64,000 nt of DNA from Paracoccus hibiscisoli (GTDB lineage Bacteria > Pseudomonadota > Alphaproteobacteria > Rhodobacterales > Rhodobacteraceae). The notes beneath the pieces are model-generated. The model worked only from the letters and a program-made list of their open reading frames with translations. It did not search any database and was not told the DNA's origin. A program made the translations under genes and the position numbers. This document shows positions 57,285-64,000 of the stretch, in pieces. The DNA lies in assembly GCF_005048265.1 (NCBI RefSeq), contig NZ_SUNH01000010.1, forward strand, positions 1 through 64,000. The letters are read 5' to 3'. Within the stretch, counting starts at the first letter, position 1; every line of letters starts with the position of its first letter.

Positions 57285-58205
57285 ATGTTCACTCGGGAAA
57301 GCCCCTCGCGCGGCGCGGGCTCGCCGCATGTGCTGGGGTTCTGGGACAAGCCCACCGGCAGCTGCCAGTATCTGGTCTGGGACGAGGCCACGAAACAGGC
57401 GGCCCTGATCGACGTGGTGCAGGAATTCGACCCCCGCGCCGCCGTCAGCCGTCACCACGCCGCGGCCTGGGCGCTGGAGCAGATATCCGCGCGCGGCCTG
57501 ACGCTGGCCTGGATCCTGGACACGCATCCGCATGCGGACCACCTGATGGCCTCGGCCTGGCTCAGGGCGCGGACGGGCGTTCCCAACGGCATCGGCGAGA
57601 GGGTCATCGACATCGCCCGCCTGTGGGAGGGGCTGTATCACCTGCCCGGCGCCTTTGATCCGGCGGCTGATTTCGACCACCTGTTTGCCGATGGCCAGAC
57701 ATTCGCCCTGGGCGATCTGCCGGTGCGGGTGATGCTGCATTCGGGGCATACCTTGGGGTCGGTGAGCTACGTGGTGGGCGATGCGGCCTTTGTGCATGAC
57801 ACGTTCATGCAGCCCGACGTGGGCACCAGCCGCGCCGATTTCCCCGGCGGCAATTCCAGCGAGCTGTATGACAGCCTGATGTCGGTCCTGTCCCTGCCGG
57901 ACGAGACGCGCGTCTTTGTCGGTCACGATTACGGCACCAAGGACCGTGACGACCCGGAATGGGAATCGACCGTGGCCCAGCAGCGCGCGGCCAATGCCCA
58001 TGTGGGCGGCGGCATCAGCCGGGCCGATTTCCGCGCGCTGCGCGATGCACGCGACGCGACGCTGCCTTTGCCGGAACGGATCCTGCATGCGCTGCAGGTG
58101 AACCTGCGGGCGGGCCGGATGCCGGAACCCGAGGCCGACGGAAACGTCTATCTGAAGATCCCCACCAACGTCTTTACCGACAAGTTCAAGGACCCGACCG
58201 CATGA
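57285..58205 (+). CDS. MBL-fold persulfide dioxygenase-like hydrolase (ETHE1/Blh type)
   Basis: This 306-aa metallo-beta-lactamase-fold protein has the metal motif THPHADHL, HSGHTLGS, the bridging Asp in VHDTF and the final GHDYG. The long C-terminal extension and KPTGSCQYLVWDEATKQAA start are those of the Blh/ETHE1 group that oxidises glutathione persulfide to sulfite. AAGGAG precedes ATG 57285. It is coupled by a 4-bp overlap to a rhodanese gene and preceded by an SqrR-type site, so the function is well supported by context. Confidence 0.88.
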   Translation: MFTRESPSRGAGSPHVLGFWDKPTGSCQYLVWDEATKQAALIDVVQEFDPRAAVSRHHAAAWALEQISARGLTLAWILDTHPHADHLMASAWLRARTGVPNGIGERVIDIARLWEGLYHLPGAFDPAADFDHLFADGQTFALGDLPVRVMLHSGHTLGSVSYVVGDAAFVHDTFMQPDVGTSRADFPGGNSSELYDSLMSVLSLPDETRVFVGHDYGTKDRDDPEWESTVAQQRAANAHVGGGISRADFRALRDARDATLPLPERILHALQVNLRAGRMPEPEADGNVYLKIPTNVFTDKFKDPTA

Positions 58206-58579
58206 AGACCGAACAGACTGGCCACGGCACCCTGGAGACCTGGACCCCGGACGAGGTCGCCCGCGCCCTGGCCGACGGCAAGATCGCCATGATCGACGTG
58301 CGCACCCCGGCCGAATACATGCAGGAACAGATCGAGGGCGCGCTGCTGGCGCCCATGGCCTATATCGTCCCCGAACGGCTGCCTTTGGGGGGCGACCGGC
58401 CTGTGGTGCTCTATTGCGGCGGATCGCGGCGGTCCGAGGCGGTGGCCCGGCAGATCCTGGAATCGGGCGTGGTGGACCGCATCGCCCATCTGGAGGGCGG
58501 CTTTGGCGCCTGGAAAGAGGCCGGCAAGCCCTATCGCGGCACAGATCTGGCCACCGGCGCGCCGAAACTGGTGCGCTGA
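58202..58579 (+). CDS. Rhodanese-domain sulfurtransferase
   Basis: This 125-aa single-domain rhodanese carries the persulfide-forming Cys in VVLYCGGSRRS and the flanking IDVRTPAEYMQEQIEGA. It would pass sulfane sulfur to or from glutathione for the upstream dioxygenase. Its ATG overlaps the dioxygenase stop (ATGA). No membrane segment or signal peptide. Confidence 0.93.
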   Translation: MKTEQTGHGTLETWTPDEVARALADGKIAMIDVRTPAEYMQEQIEGALLAPMAYIVPERLPLGGDRPVVLYCGGSRRSEAVARQILESGVVDRIAHLEGGFGAWKEAGKPYRGTDLATGAPKLVR

Positions 58580-58643
58580 TCGCCCCTTGCGAAGGGCCGG
58601 GGGCGCGGCCAATCTGGCCCGCGCAACCTGCCGGGAGGACGCG

Positions 58644-59603
58644 ATGGCGCTGGAAGACGCAAAGACCCAGGTCGATCAGGCCTTTACCCGTGACAGCCTG
58701 CGGGGCCTGTCCTTCGAGAACGCCTTTGGCGGGGCGACCAGCTTTCTGCGCCGCCGCTATACCAAGGACCTGACCGGCGTCGACGTGGCGGTGACGGGCA
58801 TCCCCTTCGATCAGGCGGTGACGCATCGACCCGGCGCGCGGTTCGGGCCGCGGGCGATCCGCGAGGCATCGACCCTGCAGGCCTTTGATCCGCCCTATGG
58901 CTGGGGCTTTGACCCGCTGTCGGTGATGGATGTGGTCGATTACGGCGACATGGCGTTCGATTACGCTGCGGTGCGCGACGTGCCTGCGCGAATCGACGCG
59001 CATCTGGGCACCATCCTGGACGCGGGGGCCGCGCCCGTGACCCTGGGGGGCGATCATTTCGTCACGCTGCCGATCCTGCGGGCGGTCGCGGCGCGGCGGG
59101 GGCCTGTGGCGCTGATCCAGTTCGACGCGCATTCCGACACCTGGGTCGATGACGACCCCGACCGGATCGACCACGGCACCTTCCTCTACAAGGCGATACG
59201 CGAGGGGCTGGTGGACCCGGCGGCCAGTGTCGCGGTGGGCATCCGCACCGACAACCCGGACACGATGGGCGTCACGATCCTGGACGCGCCATCGGTGCAT
59301 CGGGACGGGGTGGAGGCCACGCTGGCGCGCATCCGCGACACTGTGGGGGACAGGCCCTGCTATCTGACCTTCGACATCGACGCGCTGGACCCGGCCTTCG
59401 CGCCGGGGACGGGCACGCCGGTCTGGGGCGGTCTGGCCAGCTGGCAGGCGGCGGCGCTGCTGCGCGGGCTGGCGGGGCTGGATCTGATCGGGGGCGACGT
59501 GGTCGAGGTCTCGCCGCCCTATGACACGACCGGGGCCACGGCCATCGCGGGGGCCCATGTCGCGATGGAGCTGATCGCGCTCTTGGGCTGGAACCGGCGA
59601 TGA
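58644..59603 (+). CDS. speB: Agmatinase-type ureohydrolase
   Basis: This 319-aa manganese enzyme hydrolyses agmatine or a related guanidino compound to urea and an amine. The metal ligands are in GGDH, FDAHSDT and FDIDALDP. GGGAGG precedes ATG 58644. Guanidinobutyrase and arginase-like specificities share these motifs, so agmatinase is the best guess only. A family A hairpin follows. Confidence 0.88.
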   Translation: MALEDAKTQVDQAFTRDSLRGLSFENAFGGATSFLRRRYTKDLTGVDVAVTGIPFDQAVTHRPGARFGPRAIREASTLQAFDPPYGWGFDPLSVMDVVDYGDMAFDYAAVRDVPARIDAHLGTILDAGAAPVTLGGDHFVTLPILRAVAARRGPVALIQFDAHSDTWVDDDPDRIDHGTFLYKAIREGLVDPAASVAVGIRTDNPDTMGVTILDAPSVHRDGVEATLARIRDTVGDRPCYLTFDIDALDPAFAPGTGTPVWGGLASWQAAALLRGLAGLDLIGGDVVEVSPPYDTTGATAIAGAHVAMELIALLGWNRR

Positions 59604-59605
59604 AG

Positions 59606-59650
59606 TGCGTCCCGCGACGCGCCGGGGGGCTGCGCGCCCCCCGGACCCCC
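59606..59650 (+). repeat. Intergenic hairpin repeat, family A, copy 4
   Basis: TGCGTCCCGCGACGC is followed by CCGGGGGGC and GCCCCCCGG arms and ACCCCCCC. It begins 3 bp after the speB stop and precedes prfA, so it is likely an intrinsic terminator. Confidence 0.85.
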
Positions 59651-59710
59651 CCGGCGGCGCGCCCTTGGTCGCGGCTTGTCCTGATGCGGACGGGGGGGTA
59701 AGGCCCAGCC

Positions 59711-60766
59711 ATGTTGCCCGAAGACCGCCTGATCCAGATCCTGCAGCGTTTCGAGTTTCTCGAGGCGCAGCTGAATGCCGGGGCCGCGCCCGAGCGCATC
59801 GCCGCCATCAGCCGCGAATATGCCGAGCTGAAGCCCGTCGTGGCCCAGATCGACCGCTGGCGCGCCTCGACCGCGGGGCTGGAGGAGGCGCGCGCCATGC
59901 TGTCCGACCCCGAGATGCGCGAGCTGGCCCAGGACGAGCTGCGCCGCCTTGAGGCGGAGCTGCCCGCGCTGGAGCAGGATCTGCGCATCGCGCTGTTGCC
60001 GCGTGACGCGGCCGATGCGCGACCCGCCATCCTGGAGATCCGCCCGGGCACCGGGGGCGACGAGGCCGCGCTGTTCGCGGGCGACCTGCTGGAGATGTAT
60101 CGCCGCCACGCGGAAGGCCAGGGCTGGCAGTTCCAGATGCTGGAGCTGACCCGGTCCGAGCTGGGCGGCGTCAAGGAGGCCATTGCCCGGATCGAGGGCG
60201 AGGGGGTCTTTGCCCGCCTCAAATACGAATCGGGCGTGCACCGCGTCCAGCGCGTGCCCACCACCGAATCGGGCGGGCGCATCCATACCAGCGCGGCCAC
60301 CGTCGCCGTCCTGCCCGAGGCGGCCGAGGACGTGGACATCGACATTCCCGCCGCCGACATTCGCATCGACACGATGCGCGCCTCGGGTGCGGGCGGCCAG
60401 CACGTCAACACCACCGATTCGGCGGTCCGCATCACCCACCTGCCCACCGGCATCGTCGTCACCAGCAGCGAAAAGTCCCAGCACCAGAACCGCGCCAACG
60501 CGATGGCGGTACTGCGCGCGCGTCTGTACGATATGCAGCGCGCGGCGGCCGATGCCGAACGCGCCGCCGACCGCCGCGCCCAGGTGGGCAGCGGCGACCG
60601 TTCCGAACGTATCCGCACCTATAACTTTCCGCAGGGCCGCATGACCGATCACCGCATCAACCTGACGCTTTATGCGCTGGACCGCATCATCGCGGGTGAC
60701 CTGACGGAAACCATCGACGCGCTGACCGCGCATGACCAGGCCGCGCGCCTGGCCCAGGCCGAATGA
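59711..60766 (+). CDS. prfA: Peptide chain release factor 1
   Basis: RF1 (351 aa) reads UAA and UAG. The codon-recognition tripeptide region is [10 protein letters not shown], compared with RVPATESQGR in E. coli (PxT kept). The peptidyl-hydrolysis motif is [15 protein letters not shown]. Domain 1 helices ([18 protein letters not shown]) complete the factor. It overlaps prmC, the methyltransferase that modifies its GGQ Gln, by 4 bp. Confidence 0.97.
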   Translation: MLPEDRLIQILQRFEFLEAQLNAGAAPERIAAISREYAELKPVVAQIDRWRASTAGLEEARAMLSDPEMRELAQDELRRLEAELPALEQDLRIALLPRDAADARPAILEIRPGTGGDEAALFAGDLLEMYRRHAEGQGWQFQMLELTRSELGGVKEAIARIEGEGVFARLKYESGVHRVQRVPTTESGGRIHTSAATVAVLPEAAEDVDIDIPAADIRIDTMRASGAGGQHVNTTDSAVRITHLPTGIVVTSSEKSQHQNRANAMAVLRARLYDMQRAAADAERAADRRAQVGSGDRSERIRTYNFPQGRMTDHRINLTLYALDRIIAGDLTETIDALTAHDQAARLAQAE

Positions 60767-61599
60767 AGCTGTCGGACGCCCAGGCCCAGGGCGCGGCGCT
60801 GTTGCGGGCGGCGGGCATCGGGGGGGCTGCGCGCGACGCCGACCGCATCCTGGCCGCGGTGCTGGACATGGAGCCGGGCCAGCTGCGCATCACCGACGAC
60901 CGCGCGCTGACCGCCGATCAGGCCGCGCGCTTCAACCACGGGATCGCGGCGCGGGCGATGCACCAGCCGGTGGCCCAGATCGTGGGGTTCCGCGATTTTT
61001 GGGCGCATCGGTTCACGGTGACCGCCGACACGCTGGACCCCCGGCCCGAGACCGAGGCCCTGGTCGAGGCCGCCCTGGCCCGCCCCTGGACCCGCGTGCT
61101 GGACCTGGGGACCGGGACGGGCGCAATCCTGATCTCGCTTCTGGCGGCGCGGACGGGGACCACGGGGCTGGGCACCGACATCTCCGAGGCGGCGCTGCAG
61201 GTCGCGCGCGGCAATGCACGGCGCATCGGCGTCAATGCCCGGTTCCGGCAGGCCGACTGGCTGCAGGGCGTCGAGGGTCCGTTTGACCTGATCGTGTCCA
61301 ACCCCCCCTATATCGCCGCGATCGAGATGCCCCTGCTGGACCCCGATGTCCGCGACTGGGAGCCGCATGGCGCGCTGACCGATGGGGCGGACGGGCTGAC
61401 CGCCTATCGCGTCATCGCGGCGGGCGCGCGGGCGCGGCTGGCCCCCGGCGGCGCGGTCCTGGTCGAGATCGGCCCGACCCAAGGCGCTGCGGTGGCGGCG
61501 CTGTTCGCGGCGGCGGGCGCCGACGTGCGCATCCTGCCCGACCTGGACGGGCGCGACCGCGTGGTGCTGGCCGATTTCGCGCCCATCGCGGCGGTTTGA
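60763..61599 (+). CDS. prmC: Release factor glutamine methyltransferase
   Basis: PrmC (278 aa) methylates the GGQ glutamine of release factors with SAM. The Rossmann motif is [17 protein letters not shown], and the catalytic NPPY lies in [10 protein letters not shown]. An N-terminal helical domain recognises RF1. It is translationally coupled to prfA (ATGA). Confidence 0.97.
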   Translation: MKLSDAQAQGAALLRAAGIGGAARDADRILAAVLDMEPGQLRITDDRALTADQAARFNHGIAARAMHQPVAQIVGFRDFWAHRFTVTADTLDPRPETEALVEAALARPWTRVLDLGTGTGAILISLLAARTGTTGLGTDISEAALQVARGNARRIGVNARFRQADWLQGVEGPFDLIVSNPPYIAAIEMPLLDPDVRDWEPHGALTDGADGLTAYRVIAAGARARLAPGGAVLVEIGPTQGAAVAALFAAAGADVRILPDLDGRDRVVLADFAPIAAV

Positions 61600-61853
61600 C
61601 GCCGGTTGCGGGGGATTTTCGGCAGTTTTCCCTTGTCTCGCGCGGCGCGGCATGGTTAGTCAGCGGCGTGCGACAGGCCTTTGCCGTCGCATGGGTCAGC
61701 CTGACAACTGCCGATACCGAAAGGGCGCAACCGCTGCGCCGTGGCTGGGCAAGGCAAGGCTGAACGGAGTGGTCACAGCCCCCGTATCCGTCCGACACCG
61801 CCGTCCAGCTTACGCTGGCATCCCGACGCCCGGAAACAGTACAGACAAGACTG

Positions 61854-62735
61854 ATGAGATCATCAAAATCCCGCTCGCGTAGCAAATCGAACCGCCAGCG
61901 CACGCTGGGGAATATCACCAATCGCGTCTTCGACAGCTCGGGGCCCGAGGGCAAGGTGCGTGGCACCCCCCAGCAGATCATCGAGAAATACCTGACGCTG
62001 GCGCGTGACGCCCAGCTGTCCCATGACCGCGTGGCCGAGCAGAGCTTTCTGCAGCATGCGGAGCATTACACCCGCATGCTGGGCGAGGCGAACCGCGAGA
62101 TGGCCGAACGTCAGGGCCAGGGCCGCAGCGACGACGACTATCAAAGCAGCATGGGCGGCCACGGCTATCACCAGGGCGGCAACGGGGGCCAGAACGGCAA
62201 CCGCGACCATCAGGGCGACGGCCAGCGCCATGCCGACCAGGGCCAGCATGGCAATCGCGACAGCCAAGGCGACAACCAGCGCCGTGACGGCAATCGCGAC
62301 AACCAGGGCGACGGTCAGCGCCGCGACCAGCAGAACCGCGACAACCAGGGCGGCAACCAGCGCCGCGATGGCAACCGCGATGGTCAGGGAAACCGCGATG
62401 GCCAAGGCCAGGGCGACGGCAACCAGCGCCGCGATCAGCAGCCGCGTGAGCAGCAGCCCCGCGAACCGCGTCAGGACCGTGTCGAGGCGCCGCGCGACGA
62501 GATCCAGCCCAGCCTGCCCGAGGTGATCGTCTCGACCGCCGAGGATCAGGGCGCGCCGATCAGCACCCCCGAGGCCGAGGCCGCCCCCAAGCCCGCGCGC
62601 AGCCGCACCCCGCGCAGCCGCGCGCCCCGGCCCGCGCCCGCCGAAGGCGAGGCCGCACCCGACGCGCCCGCAGCCCCGGTCCGCAGCCGCCGCAAGCCGG
62701 CCCCCGCCGCCCCGCGCGAGGGCGAGCAGGACTGA
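61854..62735 (+). CDS. DUF4167 protein with Asp/Arg/Gln/Asn-rich repeats
   Basis: This 293-aa protein has a conserved N-terminal domain (NRQRTLGNITNRVFDSSGPE, KYLTLARDAQLSHDRVAEQS) found next to prfA–prmC in many alphaproteobacteria. Residues about 95-210 are a low-complexity tract built from GNRD-x-QGD and QRRD units. The tail is Ala/Pro/Arg-rich. Its charge and disorder suggest RNA or ribosome association, but no function is established. A strong terminator follows. Confidence 0.9.
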   Translation: MRSSKSRSRSKSNRQRTLGNITNRVFDSSGPEGKVRGTPQQIIEKYLTLARDAQLSHDRVAEQSFLQHAEHYTRMLGEANREMAERQGQGRSDDDYQSSMGGHGYHQGGNGGQNGNRDHQGDGQRHADQGQHGNRDSQGDNQRRDGNRDNQGDGQRRDQQNRDNQGGNQRRDGNRDGQGNRDGQGQGDGNQRRDQQPREQQPREPRQDRVEAPRDEIQPSLPEVIVSTAEDQGAPISTPEAEAAPKPARSRTPRSRAPRPAPAEGEAAPDAPAAPVRSRRKPAPAAPREGEQD

Positions 62736-62759
62736 TCCTGCAGACCCCGAAACCGGACA

Positions 62760-62784
62760 GGGCGCGCCAATGGCGCGCCCTTTT
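62760..62784 (+). terminator. Rho-independent terminator after DUF4167
   Basis: Arms GGGCGCGCCA and TGGCGCGCCC around a 1-2 nt centre are followed by TTTT. It stands 25 bp after the stop. Confidence 0.9.
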
Positions 62785-63457
62785 CCATTCCGGGTCCCTG
62801 GCGCCGGAATGCGCCCCTATCCGCCTTCCCTGATCCGGTGTCGGGTGGGTCCCCCCGCGCTATCCGCATGGTAAACGCGCTCCTGACACCGACCAGATAG
62901 CATTTTGATTGCCGGTCTGGTCATGGCGGCTCGCCCCTGACGGGCGGCTCATGGTGATGCGCGCCCTGACTGGTAATCTCGCGTCGTTGAGAAACCCGCA
63001 ACGCGGAACCCTCCGCCGCCCGTCCTCCGTATCGCCAGCCTCTGCTCGACACCCCGCCCGGCTCCCTCCAAAGCTCAGCGTTCTGCCGAACGGGATGAGG
63101 TCATCGCGGCGGCATGGCCGATCATTGTCAGATGCGTCGGAAAGGCTGTGCCCTTAGCGAGTATGCGCGACGGGGCGGTGGGTTGGGAGGGTCTTCCCGT
63201 CAATCCCGGTTCGCGTGTGCTTGGCATGCCCGCCTGTTCCGGTCCGCCTTCCGCCTTCCGCCGCCGGAGATTGAGGAGCTTATCGCGGGGGCGGTGCCAT
63301 GATCAGTCCTGGATCCGTCCTTCGGACGGAAACCCGACCCGACCTGCCGCCTGATAACACCCCGGACCAGCGTGGGAGCGCAGACCGCCCCCCTGTCGCC
63401 GTTGGGTCCGCGCATGGGGAATCATCGCGCGGGGGGATGCTGCGGATCAGTCAGCGT
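62785..63457. other. No recognised gene in a 670-bp gap
   Basis: Only short frames without motifs or good ribosome binding sites are present. GACCAG/CTGGTC dyads near 62890-62921 and a small hairpin GATCCGTCC/GGACGG near 63309 are visible. The sequence is GC-rich like the core. It could hold a decayed gene or an unrecognised small RNA, and it does not match tmRNA, RNase P or SRP RNA landmarks that I looked for. Confidence 0.5.
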
Positions 63458-64000
63458 TCAGCGAGCGGCCTTCAAGGCGCGGGCCAGGGCGCAGAAGCGT
63501 TCCAGCTCGATCTCCTCGGCCCGGGCGGTGGGGGGGATGCCGACGCTGTCCAGCAGCGCCTCGATCTGCGGATGCAAGCCCTTGAGGCTGGCGCGCAGCA
63601 TCTTGCGGCGCTGGTTGAACCCCGCCCCGGTGATCTGCGACAGCACTGCCGCATCGGCCGGAAAGCGCGGCTGGGGCAGGGCGGTCAGGTGGACCACGGC
63701 GGAATGGACCTTGGGTGCGGGGACAAAGGCCTCGGGCGGCAGGGACATCACGATCTGCGCGTCCGCCCGCCACTGCGCCAGCAGCGCCAGCCGGCCATAG
63801 GCCTTGGAGCCGGGGCGGGCGACGATGCGTTCGGCCACCTCGCGCTGGAACATCAGCGTCAGCGACTGCCAGAAGGGCGGCCAGTCCTTGGGTGTCAGCC
63901 AGCGGATCAGCAGTTCCGTGCCGACATTGTAGGGCAGGTTCGCGGCCACCCGGATCGGCGGCGTCAGATGCGCCAGCGGGTCGATCTGCAGCGCGTCGCC
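63458..64000 (-). CDS. rsmA: 16S rRNA dimethyladenosine transferase, C-terminal part
   Basis: The window edge cuts the N-terminus; about 180 residues are present. [15 protein letters not shown] contains the catalytic NLPY motif of KsgA/RsmA, and [34 protein letters not shown] and [17 protein letters not shown] complete the C-terminal domain. The enzyme dimethylates A1518 and A1519 of 16S rRNA. It is convergent with DUF4167 across the 670-bp gap. Confidence 0.95.
   Translation of the reverse strand, partial: GDALQIDPLAHLTPPIRVAANLPYNVGTELLIRWLTPKDWPPFWQSLTLMFQREVAERIVARPGSKAYGRLALLAQWRADAQIVMSLPPEAFVPAPKVHSAVVHLTALPQPRFPADAAVLSQITGAGFNQRRKMLRASLKGLHPQIEALLDSVGIPPTARAEEIELERFCALARALKAAR

Noticed and set aside
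57156..59558. 800-codon open frame on the minus strand
   Set aside because: It covers the dioxygenase, rhodanese and ureohydrolase genes, which are certain on the + strand; no motif in the antisense frame.
62150..62460. Short regularly repeated units that could suggest a CRISPR array
   Set aside because: They are in-frame codon repeats of the DUF4167 protein (GNRD/QGD/QRRD), vary in length and have no unique spacers.

Overview
The window looks like an alphaproteobacterial chromosome of the family Rhodobacteraceae, probably Paracoccus or a close relative. This rests on very high GC, strong third-position G/C bias, and the gene order SDR–uvrC–pgsA–moaD–moaE, rpsF–rpsR–rplI, and prfA–prmC–DUF4167. 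The genus is inferred, not proven.

Layout. (1) 1–13.9 kb is a visibly less GC-rich accessory region. It holds an unidentified stretch, one orphan ORF, a decayed acetyltransferase gene, an IS5-family fragment, and a compact anti-DNA module: vsr and a cytosine methyltransferase diverge, and a tightly overlapped five-gene operon (Z1 helicase-like ATPase, PD-(D/E)XK nuclease, GHKL/MORC-type ATPase, an unrecognised protein, DUF6339) runs towards them. After it come a broken IS3-family element, a lone tniQ, and tRNA-Arg(CCU), whose 3' end faces the region and probably marks the island edge. (2) 14.1–24 kb is core: a LacI-type regulator, S49 peptidase, CaCA antiporter, SDR, uvrC, pgsA, moaD, moaE and gshA. 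(3) 24–33 kb: plsY, a pseudo-dihydroorotase, pyrB, a MATE exporter, a stand-alone Lrp sensor domain, a HisC-like aminotransferase and valS. (4) 33–47 kb: an Lrp regulator diverging from an ornithine-decarboxylase-like gene, DUF2235, metF/metR, suhB, an EamA transporter, a lytic transglycosylase, dapA, a UbiH-type monooxygenase, and a HAD/GntR/AlkA/esterase group. (5) 47–55.6 kb: an HNH nuclease, a guanidine-II riboswitch with the Gdx exporter, ilvD, paired Lrp genes diverging from ilvC, a YghU-like GST, an SOS-box-controlled radical SAM gene, and a homocysteine methyltransferase. (6) 55.7–64 kb: rplI–rpsR–rpsF, a persulfide operon with an SqrR/BigR-type operator, an agmatinase-type ureohydrolase, prfA–prmC, DUF4167, a 670-bp gap, and the C-terminal part of rsmA cut by the window edge.

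How the parts work together. The island module combines m5C methylation (self-marking), Vsr (repair of the T:G mismatches that m5C deamination causes) and an ATPase/helicase/nuclease set. It matches the published class of restriction systems built on MORC-type GHKL ATPases. The core part contains several small regulatory circuits readable directly from the DNA: a two-hairpin ACGR riboswitch before gdx, GTTC-N7-GTTC before the radical SAM gene, ATTC-N8-GAAT before the persulfide dioxygenase, and a MetR-like box between metF and metR. Two families of GC-rich hairpin repeats punctuate gene ends.
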